This document shows positions 1 to 5,582 of a stretch of DNA of 10,796 bases, piece after piece; the first letter of the stretch is position 1; the number at the start of each line of letters is the position of its first letter. The position numbers were made by a program, and so were the translations under genes. Below the pieces are notes generated by a model. The model was not told the DNA's origin, ran no database searches, and saw only the letters and a program-made list of their open reading frames with translations. The DNA comes from an uncultured Chloroflexota bacterium (GTDB lineage Bacteria; Chloroflexota; Dehalococcoidia; SAR202; UBA11138). The stretch covers positions 1 to 10,796 of the forward strand of contig CAJWRP010000041.1 in NCBI GenBank assembly GCA_913046025.1. The letters are read 5' to 3'.

Positions 1-1
1 G

Positions 2-661
2 GTTGTTAGCTTTGTGCTGGACCACTGGAACGAGCCTGACGAGGGCGTCTGGGAGGCGCGAGCCGAACGGCAACACTACGTCTTCTCCAAGGCCTGGTGC
101 TGGGTAGCTCTGGATAGGGCCGGCAGAATGGCCACCGAGCTTAACCTTGAAGGCGATGTCGAGCACTGGTCAAAGGTACGAGACGAAATCCGAGAGGACA
201 TACTGACGAACGGATTTGATCACAAGAAGGGTGTGTTTGTTCAGGCATACGGCAGCAAGATACTGGACGCCGCGAACCTGATCTTGCCGCTGATAGGCTT
301 TATTAACGCCAACGATCCCAGGATGCTATCCACAATTCGCGCCACGCAGAACGAGCTGGCCTCGCCGGACGGGTTCATATATCGCTACAAGGGCTTCGAT
401 GACGGCTTGGATGGGGACGAGGGGACGTTTAACATATGCACGCTATGGCTGTGCGACAACCTTATCATGCTGGGCGATCTGGACGCAGCAAAGGAACTTT
501 TCGATAAGGTCCTGTCACATGCCAATGATCTGGGGCTGTTAAGTGAGCAGATTTCTCCCGACGGCTCCGAATTGCTGGGTAATTTCCCTCAAGCCTTCTC
601 CCATCTTTCGATAATAAATACAGCTGTTCAACTGCAAAAGGCTACCAATAACAGACGCTGA
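2..661 (+). CDS. GH15 family glycoside hydrolase, C-terminal part (glucoamylase/trehalase type)
   Basis: The frame is already open at base 2 and no stop precedes the first possible start (GTG at 14), so the gene enters from upstream. About 219 codons are visible, roughly the last third of a protein usually near 600-650 residues. It should hydrolyse terminal alpha-glucosidic bonds (glucoamylase-like) or trehalose with an (alpha/alpha)6 barrel. Counting from the GTG at 14, the segment PDEGVWEAR (8-16) followed by SKAWCWVALDRA (25-36) is the GH15 signature around the general acid. LLSEQ (175-179, with E178 the likely general base) followed by LGNFPQAFSH (188-197) is the hallmark C-terminal motif. 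The protein ends normally about 18 residues after that motif, so the 3' end is intact. Substrate cannot be decided from this fragment: bacterial GH15 enzymes include both maltooligosaccharide and trehalose hydrolases. A strong hairpin terminator follows. Confidence 0.9.
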   Translation, partial: VVSFVLDHWNEPDEGVWEARAERQHYVFSKAWCWVALDRAGRMATELNLEGDVEHWSKVRDEIREDILTNGFDHKKGVFVQAYGSKILDAANLILPLIGFINANDPRMLSTIRATQNELASPDGFIYRYKGFDDGLDGDEGTFNICTLWLCDNLIMLGDLDAAKELFDKVLSHANDLGLLSEQISPDGSELLGNFPQAFSHLSIINTAVQLQKATNNRR

Positions 662-680
662 GAAAACTATATTGGCACAG

Positions 681-712
681 AAAAACGCCGGCCTAAGTGG
701 GTCGGCGTTTTT
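681..712. terminator. Bidirectional intrinsic terminator between GH15 gene and orphan gene
   Basis: Arms 681-693 and 700-712 pair over 13 positions (one G-T pair) around a 6-base loop. The stem core is GC-rich (CGCCG/CGGCG). The arms begin with AAAAA and end with TTTTT, so the RNA has a U-run on either strand. It lies 20 bases after the GH15 stop and downstream of the minus-strand gene that stops at 773, so it can end both converging transcripts. Confidence 0.85.
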
Positions 713-734
713 CTAATATCCGGTTATTGGTTTT

Positions 735-760
735 GCAGGCCTTGCTTAAGAAGGGCCTGC
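735..760 (-). other. Second hairpin near the 3' end of the minus-strand orphan gene
   Basis: GCAGGCC (735-741) and GGCCTGC (754-760) form a perfect 7-bp GC-rich stem with a 12-base loop. No T-run follows on either strand, so it is more likely an mRNA 3'-end stabiliser or pause element that precedes the true terminator at 681-712. Confidence 0.45.
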
Positions 761-772
761 CAGCTTATCGGC

Positions 773-1204
773 CTAGGATTTCTCCAGGCTGAATGGCCAA
801 ATTTGATGGCGCTTCAGGCTTACCGCTTCCACCAAATTGATCAGATGTAGCCTTCGCTTCTTTAGCACAGGCCTTACGTCGTGCCTCACCATGAAGTGCA
901 CGCGCTCTTCGTCATCATCCTCAGACATCTTTGCCGATGTTTCGAGAAGATCATAGAGGTGCTCGTCAACGTACTGTTTTACCATGGGCATAGCCTGTGC
1001 CTGATCGTAGTAGTTGTCGCCAACTAGCTCCACAGAGGCTACTCTTTCCCACGTCTGCTCGCGGTGTATTAAAGACTCGCGCATCAACTCTATGAGGAAT
1101 GATCTCACATTAGTGGGAACCAGCATGTCGTGCTCGACACCCACCTGATCGGCAACTCGATTGATGGACTCTTCGATTATGACTTCCATGGCACTTGTCA
1201 ACAT
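773..1204 (-). CDS. Orphan helical protein of unknown function (143 aa)
   Basis: I do not recognise this protein. The start is well supported: ATG at 1202-1204 is preceded by GAGGTGA (1209-1215), a near-perfect ribosome binding site; a second Met at codon 6 is a weaker alternative. No signal peptide, membrane segment, cysteine or zinc motif is seen. The sequence is charged and mostly helix-forming. Residues about 55-75 carry paired aromatics (DNYYDQ) and a Met-rich stretch. An acidic cluster (SEDDDEER, about 94-101) is followed by a basic segment (VRPVLKKRRLH, about 111-121), giving strong charge segregation. It is the last gene before the bidirectional terminator and lies 284 bases downstream of ilvE on the same strand, with its own candidate promoter. 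A small soluble helical or regulatory-type protein is possible, but function is unassigned. Confidence 0.75.
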   Translation of the reverse strand: MLTSAMEVIIEESINRVADQVGVEHDMLVPTNVRSFLIELMRESLIHREQTWERVASVELVGDNYYDQAQAMPMVKQYVDEHLYDLLETSAKMSEDDDEERVHFMVRHDVRPVLKKRRLHLINLVEAVSLKRHQIWPFSLEKS

Positions 1205-1332
1205 TAGCTCACCTCATGGGTAACTTGTGATTTTGACATCTCTTTAATCGCGGTTTCAGTAGTCGCATACTCCTATGCACCGCCCCTATAAGAAATACCC
1301 AATGCGGCGATTACTAAACACGCCATAGCTAA

Positions 1333-1361
1333 ATTACCAGTACGACCGAAATGAATGTAAA
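1333..1361 (-). promoter_or_regulatory. Candidate promoter for the orphan gene at 773-1204
   Basis: On the minus strand, TTTACA (1361-1356) and GGTAAT (1338-1333) are separated by exactly 17 bases. They match the -35 and -10 consensus at 5/6 and 4/6. The predicted start of transcription near 1326 leaves a leader of about 120 bases. The match is only moderate. Confidence 0.3.
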
Positions 1362-1412
1362 CAAACCTTGATTCGATGAGGTTGCCAAAGTAAAAGAGGG
1401 GCCATAATTACC

Positions 1413-1452
1413 GCACTGTTGGCGACTCGCCCAAGCTTATTTGCAGTGCAAA
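1413..1452. other. Cluster of palindromes downstream of ilvE
   Basis: A 13-base odd palindrome, TTTGCA-g-TGCAAA, lies at 1440-1452. A near-palindrome with a TTGGCGA/TCGC(C)CAA core lies at 1419-1434. GCACTG (1413-1418) also pairs with CAGTGC (1444-1449), enclosing the inner one. The cluster begins 37 bases past the ilvE stop. It could fold as the ilvE mRNA 3' end, although no T-run follows, or act as paired operator sites for the next gene. Confidence 0.35.
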
Positions 1453-1488
1453 GCGCCCATGTCGGAAAGATCTACTGAGGTTAAATTG

Positions 1489-2412
1489 CTAAAGGGGAAT
1501 TTCAGTACACCAGTCGATGTACTTGGGATTGTCGCCCCGTATGATGTCAACGTACAGCTCACGCAGACTCTTGGTGACTGGGCCAACTCCGCCATCGCCT
1601 ATCGGTCGGCTATCAAGCTCCCCCACTGGCGTAATGTGCGCTGCGGTCCCCGTCAGGAAGACCTCGTCCGCCAGGTAAAGCTCGCTGCGCCGGATCTCAC
1701 GCTCCACGACCTCCAGGCCCAACTCATCCTTGGCCAGCCTCATAGCGCAGTCGCGCGTGATGCCGGTGAGGTTGTTGTGGGCGACCATGGGCGTATGCAG
1801 CACGCCGTCTTGGACAAGAAAGAGGTTCTCGCCTGATCCCTCGGAGACGTTGCCGTCTTGGGTCAGCATAATAGCCTCGTCGAAACCACCCAGAGTAGCC
1901 TCGGTTTTGGCCAGGATGCTGTTAACATAGTGTCCGGAAATCTTCACTCGTGGAGGTATGATCGTGTCGTCTATGCGTCGCCAGGACGATGTGCAGCAGC
2001 GTATTGCGCCTTCGGAGTCGATGTAGTTACCGAAGGGCACGGCGATCAGCGTAAAATCACTGGCCAGTTCCTGTAGCTTGAGGTTGGCAACCCGCTCTTC
2101 GCTCTTGTACGCCAGAGGTCGGATGTACAAGTCCTCTTTGTAGCCACAGGCTTTCAGCAGTTCAACCGTTATACGACACAGGTCATCGGCATCGTACGGG
2201 ATATCCAGCAGCATTATGCGGCACCCCTGTAGCAGGCGCACGTAATGCTCTCTCATGCGAAAAACGAACATCTTCTTTTGCTCTTCGTTCCAGTTACCGC
2301 GTATGCCCTCGAAGACAGCTGTTCCGTAGTGCAGGGCGTGGGTGGTTACGCTAACCTTCGCCTCAGACAGTGGAACCATCTTTCCACGGAAAAAGGCAAG
2401 AGCTTCAGGCAT
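1489..2412 (-). CDS. ilvE: Branched-chain amino acid aminotransferase (PLP fold type IV)
   Basis: This enzyme reversibly transfers the amino group between glutamate and the 2-oxo acids of leucine, isoleucine and valine, the last step of their synthesis, in the cytoplasm. The length (307 aa) is normal for IlvE. HYGTAVFEGIR (28-38) and YIRPLAY (96-102) are the N-terminal signatures. RVKISGHYVNS (155-165) carries the PLP Schiff-base lysine, K157. SEGSGENLF (190-198) supplies the glutamate contacting the pyridine nitrogen, probably E191. LTGITRD (215-221) and GTAAHITPV (255-263) complete the family pattern. GHY replaces the more usual GNY after the lysine, a mild change. ATG at 2410-2412 follows AAGGAGA (2421-2427), a strong binding site. 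A TATAAT box about 80 bases upstream indicates its own promoter. D-amino-acid transaminase and aminodeoxychorismate lyase share the fold, but the whole motif set favours IlvE. Confidence 0.95.
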   Translation of the reverse strand: MPEALAFFRGKMVPLSEAKVSVTTHALHYGTAVFEGIRGNWNEEQKKMFVFRMREHYVRLLQGCRIMLLDIPYDADDLCRITVELLKACGYKEDLYIRPLAYKSEERVANLKLQELASDFTLIAVPFGNYIDSEGAIRCCTSSWRRIDDTIIPPRVKISGHYVNSILAKTEATLGGFDEAIMLTQDGNVSEGSGENLFLVQDGVLHTPMVAHNNLTGITRDCAMRLAKDELGLEVVEREIRRSELYLADEVFLTGTAAHITPVGELDSRPIGDGGVGPVTKSLRELYVDIIRGDNPKYIDWCTEIPL

Positions 2413-2492
2413 TGTTCAGTTCTCCTTGTATCGTAGTACGGGATTGCCCGGTACGGGCGCTACCTCTGTAAGCCTGTAGAAGGCCGTGGGAC

Positions 2493-2523
2493 ATTATAGT
2501 CGAAAACCGCTGATGATGTGCAA
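2493..2523 (-). promoter_or_regulatory. Probable ilvE promoter
   Basis: On the minus strand a perfect TATAAT (2498-2493) is preceded by TTGCAC (2523-2518), but with a long 19-base spacer. Transcription would start near 2486, giving a leader of about 74 bases. The leader can form two competing small hairpins around 2436-2458. It contains no ATG and no branched-chain codon run, so there is no classical leader-peptide attenuator. Confidence 0.5.
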
Positions 2524-2591
2524 TCAGACTCAGCAATACGGGAAGGCTTGAAGCGACAGGAACCCAATGACGGCGACTGGGCGGGCTAGGA

Positions 2592-2957
2592 CTACGAAGC
2601 CTCGCTACTAGCGCCTCGCTGGACTTCCGCCTCTTCCAGGAGTCTATCCAGGAGTATGAAAGACTCTTCCTTGGCGTAGTCCAGTTCAATGATACCTATG
2701 GCTCGGAACAGCACACCTGTAGATACCCTGGCTGTCACCGTTTCCCCCAGTGCAGGAAGCGATACCCCTAACGCCTTCGCCAGAAAACCACCGGCCACCA
2801 TGCCGTCGCTGGTCAGGTAGCACTCGGCCAACTTGTTGTCTTCGAAAGAGAGGTTGAGGCCACTTTCGTCCTGGCTGAGCTGAAGGCGCAGGTGAGCCCT
2901 AGGTGTTGACATGAGCTCGGTGGCATAGTCGTAAACTTTGGCATCAGTATCGGACAC
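2592..2957 (-). CDS. Orphan small acidic protein of unknown function (121 aa)
   Basis: I do not recognise this protein. I place the start at GTG 2955-2957: AGGAG lies 5 bases upstream (2963-2967). A TATAAT at 2998-3003 would start transcription after the only longer option, the TTG at 3029, which would make 145 aa. From the GTG start, the protein has an N-terminal helical stretch, a central alternating region (HLRLQLSQDESGLNLSFEDNKL, about 22-43) that looks like beta strands, a GETVTARVSTGVLFRAIGIIELDYAKEE segment with further strands, and a charged helical tail (LLDRLLEEAEVQRG) ending in a Ser/Ala-rich acidic tip. No signal peptide or membrane segment is visible. An alpha/beta sensor-like or binding fold is possible but unproven. 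It lies 179 bases upstream of ilvE on the same strand, so read-through into ilvE is possible. Confidence 0.65.
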   Translation of the reverse strand: MSDTDAKVYDYATELMSTPRAHLRLQLSQDESGLNLSFEDNKLAECYLTSDGMVAGGFLAKALGVSLPALGETVTARVSTGVLFRAIGIIELDYAKEESFILLDRLLEEAEVQRGASSEAS

Positions 2958-2997
2958 AAAAACTCCTGATTGGCTTGAACTACGAATTTGTAATCGA

Positions 2998-3029
2998 ATT
3001 ATATCAGCGGAGCCTGCTGCCTGAGTCAA
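2998..3029 (-). promoter_or_regulatory. Probable promoter of the orphan gene upstream of ilvE
   Basis: On the minus strand a perfect TATAAT (3003-2998) follows TTGACT (3029-3024), which matches the -35 consensus at 5/6 but with a long spacer of 20 bases. The predicted transcript starts near 2991, about 35 bases before the GTG start at 2957. The -35 overlaps the alternative TTG start codon, which argues against that start. Confidence 0.5.
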
Positions 3030-3421
3030 TTAGCTGCAGATAAAGCCGCCCCGATATCCCGCTATATCTAGGAGACAGTTACCTCATTGGCCTATCGAGA
3101 AGCTCTTGATCGTCCTCCATCCCCATTCTCCACGTTGCTCTGGAACGGCTATACCGCTACGGCGTCCCCGGCTACGGGGACAGAGACACGCGCCTTACCC
3201 ATATGATGTTGGACTAAATAAAAGATTGGGGTTTTGCCAAATTTAGCATGAATTATAAGGCTTAACTATGTCCGAAACAATGATGCCTAGCCCCCCATTT
3301 ATTCTAGTACACTGAGGAAAACGGAGATGGCACGTTTACATCTATTACGATCTGAGTCACTAATAAATTGTTCACTAAAAGCTCTGGAATACATTTGTAA
3401 AGATTATGCACATTGTTTAAA

Positions 3422-3449
3422 TTTATATCTAACGATTACACCATATAGA
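3422..3449 (+). promoter_or_regulatory. Candidate serS promoter
   Basis: TTTATA (3422-3427) and TATAGA (3444-3449) are 16 bases apart in the AT-rich block, each matching consensus at 4/6. Transcription from about 3456 would carry the whole 3474-3520 stem-loop in the leader. AT-rich DNA gives chance matches easily, so this is a weak call. Confidence 0.25.
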
Positions 3450-3473
3450 AAAACTACCAGAAGGAGCAGTCAC

Positions 3474-3520
3474 CTTAGGGATTCTGAACCGGGCTTCCAG
3501 CGCCCGTAGCATGCCCTAAG
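3474..3520 (+). promoter_or_regulatory. Two-tier stem-loop in the serS leader
   Basis: Outer arms CTTAGGG (3474-3480) and CCCTAAG (3514-3520) pair perfectly. Inside them CGGGC (3490-3494) and GCCCG (3502-3506) form a second perfect stem with a 7-base loop. The element ends 20 bases before the serS ribosome binding site AGAGGT (3541-3546). The bases after it are A-rich rather than T-rich, so it is not a simple terminator on the plus strand. It may be a translational or antitermination control of serS. Confidence 0.45.
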
Positions 3521-3551
3521 CCAATTATCCGAAATAAAAAAGAGGTAGACG

Positions 3552-4814
3552 TTGATTAGTATTGAGCTGATACGCAGCAATCCAGAAAACGTTCGCGAAG
3601 CCATGGCCAAGCGTGGTGAGAACGTGCCCATCGATGACATCCTTAAGCTAGACGTCAAACGACGAAACACAATTGTGGAAGCGGACGAACTGCGCGCTCG
3701 CCGAAACGACGTCAGCAAGGAGATGGGCCGCTCAAAGGAACGCCCCCCAGAGCTGATAGCGGAGATGCGCGGCATAGGTGGGCAGATCAAAACACTGGAA
3801 GACACCATTCGAAGTGTCGAAGATCAGATCAACGCGCTGGTCATGACTATGCCCAACCTGCCTCAGGACGACGTGCCTTTAGGAAAAGATGAAAGCGACA
3901 ACATTGAGGTCAAGAGGTTCGGCGAGATACCAACCTTTGACTTCAAGCCAAAACCCCACTGGGAGATAGGCGAGAACCTGGACATCATAGACTTCAAGCG
4001 CGGAGCCAAGATGTCCGGTTCGCGTTTCTTCGTACTGAAAGGCAAAGGTGCGCGGCTGCAGCGGGCCCTCATCGACTGGATGCTGGACCTGCACACTGAA
4101 CAGCACGGCTACACTGAGATTTACCTGCCCAACATGGTCACTGCAGAGTCAGCTATCGCCAATAGCAACCTGCCGAAATTCGCGGACACCATGTACCACG
4201 ATAACGAAGATGACCTCTGGCTGCTGCCTACAGCAGAGATGGCACTGACTAATTTGCACCGAGATGAGATACTTCCGCCTGGCTCGCTACCGCTGTCCTA
4301 CGTGGCGCACACGCCATGCTTTAGGCGGGAACGCACTGCCGCAGGTCGGGATACCAGGGGTATCAAGCGGGTCCACCAGTTCGAAAAAGTGGAGATGTAT
4401 AAATTCGTAGACCCCGATACGTCCGACGCGGCGTTAGACGAGATCATTGCCGACGCCGGCGACGTCTGCTCCAAGTTGGGGTTTACCTACCGACTGCTCC
4501 AGCTATGCACCGCCGACATTTCCTTCCAGTCGTCCAAAACCTTCGACCTGGAGATATGGGCGCCGGGCAGCGACGAGTGGCAGGAGGTGAGCTCGTGCTC
4601 CAACTGCACCGACTTCCAGGCCCGGCGGGCGTCTATACGCTACCGCACTGAGCAGGGTACGAGGCCTCGATTCCCGCACACGCTTAACGGTTCAGGGATA
4701 GCGCTTCCCAGGGCCATTATCGGTGTATTGGAGAACTACCAGCAGGAGGACGGCTCAGTGCTCATACCAGAGGTCCTCCAGCCCTACACCAACTTCTCCG
4801 TTATTTCTAAATAG
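3552..4814 (+). CDS. serS: Seryl-tRNA synthetase (class II)
   Basis: This enzyme charges tRNA-Ser (and tRNA-Sec) with serine in the cytoplasm. The length (420 aa) is normal. Residues about 1-105 form the charged N-terminal antiparallel coiled-coil arm that grips the tRNA variable arm. The catalytic core follows, with the serine-binding TAE (227-229) in LLPTAEMALTN, motif 2 FRRERTAAGRDTRG (257-270) leading to RVHQFEKVEMY, the EVSSCSNCTDFQARR block (345-359), and motif 3 NGSGIALPR (379-387) ahead of ENYQQEDGS and IPEVLQPY. Motif 3 reads IALPR where many homologues have LAVGR, but the invariant arginine is kept. The start is TTG at 3552 with AGAGGT six bases upstream; ISIELIRSNPENVR matches the usual SerS N-terminus, so this start is secure. 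The stem-loop just upstream suggests leader control. Confidence 0.97.
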   Translation: MISIELIRSNPENVREAMAKRGENVPIDDILKLDVKRRNTIVEADELRARRNDVSKEMGRSKERPPELIAEMRGIGGQIKTLEDTIRSVEDQINALVMTMPNLPQDDVPLGKDESDNIEVKRFGEIPTFDFKPKPHWEIGENLDIIDFKRGAKMSGSRFFVLKGKGARLQRALIDWMLDLHTEQHGYTEIYLPNMVTAESAIANSNLPKFADTMYHDNEDDLWLLPTAEMALTNLHRDEILPPGSLPLSYVAHTPCFRRERTAAGRDTRGIKRVHQFEKVEMYKFVDPDTSDAALDEIIADAGDVCSKLGFTYRLLQLCTADISFQSSKTFDLEIWAPGSDEWQEVSSCSNCTDFQARRASIRYRTEQGTRPRFPHTLNGSGIALPRAIIGVLENYQQEDGSVLIPEVLQPYTNFSVISK

Positions 4815-4821
4815 ACTTTTC

Positions 4822-4848
4822 GGAGGTGTGTGGATGGCCCAGCATTAG
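4822..4848 (+). other. Strong ribosome binding site with a four-codon open frame ahead of the kinase gene
   Basis: GGAGGTG (4822-4828) sits 5 bases before ATG 4834-4836, the best initiation signal in this junction. The frame reads Met-Ala-Gln-His and stops at TAG 4846-4848. It is in the same frame as the downstream kinase, but a second TAG (4858-4860) follows before the kinase frame opens. It could be a minimal leader peptide enabling re-initiation, or the remnant of an older kinase start. Confidence 0.5.
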
Positions 4849-4911
4849 CAGCGTATCTAGCGAAACGTGGCACAGGCCTTTTGCTGTCACATTGCGGCAA
4901 GGCGGCAGCTA

Positions 4912-5559
4912 GTGGATAGGCAGGCGTTGCTGGCGGACCTGGCGAAACAAATTGCCAACGTTTCTCTGCTACATCCGACGCGGGTGGCGATCGACGGCGT
5001 GGACGCTGCAGGCAAAACGACGCTGGCTGACCAGTTAGTCGCGCCTATACAAGAGCTTGGCATGCCAGTGATTCGGGCGTCGGTGGATGGCTTTCACAAA
5101 CCACGTGAGGAGCGATACCGGCGCGGCCCCGACTCGCCAAAGGGCTACTACTACGACTCCTTCGACTATGGTTCGGTACGAGACGAGCTTCTGGAGCAGC
5201 TAGGCCCCGACGGATCTCTGCGCTACCGCACCGCAACTTTTGACTACCGTACCGACCAGTTCGTGTACGAGCGACTACAGATGGCAGAGCCTGACGCCAT
5301 ACTGCTATTCGACGGTATCTTTCTGATGCGCCCGGAGCTAAACGACCTCTGGGATTTTCGTATCTTTTTGGAGATTGGCTTCGACATAAGCCTGGAACGA
5401 GCCGTGCGACGCAATGCAGAGAGTATCGCTAGCGAAGAGGCCTTGCGGAAGCGATACGAGAAGCGCTACATCTCAGGCCAACGGCTGTATTTGGAAAGCG
5501 TCAAGCCGCGAGAGATCGCGGAAGTCGTCATTGTTGGCGAAGACTACCTAGTCCCATAA
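4912..5559 (+). CDS. Uridine kinase-like P-loop NTPase
   Basis: Likely phosphorylates uridine or a related nucleoside with ATP/GTP (pyrimidine salvage); exact substrate is inferred. From the GTG at 4912 the protein has 215 residues. VAIDGVDAAGKTTLADQL (25-42) holds the Walker A motif GVDAAGKT (29-36). ASVDGFHKPREERYRRG (56-72) is the nucleoside-binding DGFH region. FDYRT (110-114) and LLFDGIFLMRPEL (131-143) follow, then the Arg-rich lid YEKRYISGQRLYL (182-194). These match the unnamed uridine kinase family of actinobacteria and Chloroflexota rather than the compact Udk family. The start is uncertain: GTG 4912 has AAGGCGG six bases upstream, whereas GTG 4867 (230 aa) has no binding site and would add a Cys/His/Arg segment with no counterpart I know of. 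It lies just after serS and converges with the synthetase gene. Confidence 0.85.
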   Translation: MDRQALLADLAKQIANVSLLHPTRVAIDGVDAAGKTTLADQLVAPIQELGMPVIRASVDGFHKPREERYRRGPDSPKGYYYDSFDYGSVRDELLEQLGPDGSLRYRTATFDYRTDQFVYERLQMAEPDAILLFDGIFLMRPELNDLWDFRIFLEIGFDISLERAVRRNAESIASEEALRKRYEKRYISGQRLYLESVKPREIAEVVIVGEDYLVP

Positions 5560-5560
5560 A

Positions 5561-5582
5561 GGCAGGTTTCTAGGAAACTGCC
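5561..5582. terminator. Hairpin between convergent kinase and acyl-CoA synthetase genes
   Basis: GGCAGGTTTC (5561-5570) pairs with GAAACTGCC (5574-5582) with one bulged G and a 3-base loop. It overlaps the synthetase stop codon (5570-5572). On the minus strand it is followed by TTTATGGG, a weak U-run; on the plus strand no T-run follows. It may end both transcripts only partly, or protect their 3' ends. Confidence 0.4.

Larger units (their letters stand above)
3030..3551. other. Long gene-free stretch between divergent genes
   Basis: I see no supportable gene here. The left part, to about 3200, is GC-richer and contains a perfect 7-bp stem with a GCTA tetraloop: GTCCCCG (3164-3170) and CGGGGAC (3175-3181), with no T-run after it. 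From about 3200 the composition turns AT-rich; bases 3361-3420 hold only 15 G/C of 60. This AT-rich block ends in a two-tier stem-loop (3474-3520) and the serS ribosome binding site. A 60-codon open frame at 3327-3509 runs through the AT-rich part and into the stem-loop, but resembles nothing known. Confidence 0.6.

Noticed and set aside
1441..1836. A 131-codon plus-strand frame opposite ilvE
   Set aside because: Antisense to the conserved C-terminal half of IlvE, with no protein-like features.
2405..2689. A 94-codon minus-strand frame overlapping the ilvE start and the orphan gene end
   Set aside because: Ser/Arg-rich translation, and it overlaps the ilvE promoter and binding site plus the better-supported orphan gene.
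3327..3509. A 60-codon plus-strand frame with ATG in the AT-rich region before serS
   Set aside because: No recognised similarity, composition unlike the neighbouring genes, poorly placed binding site, and its end runs through the serS leader stem-loop. Stops are rare by chance over such a short length.
3050..3551. T-box riboswitch upstream of serS
   Set aside because: I looked for the conserved GGTGG-ACCGCG element and a terminator with a U-run. Only a vague resemblance around 3151-3170 is present, with no T-run, so I do not call it.
4834..4914. TAG recoding (suppressor or pyrrolysine-type readthrough) in the kinase gene
   Set aside because: TAG ends serS, ilvE, both hotdog genes and fabG in this window, and the residues before GTG 4912 do not look like a conserved kinase N-terminus. 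A leader or decayed start is simpler.
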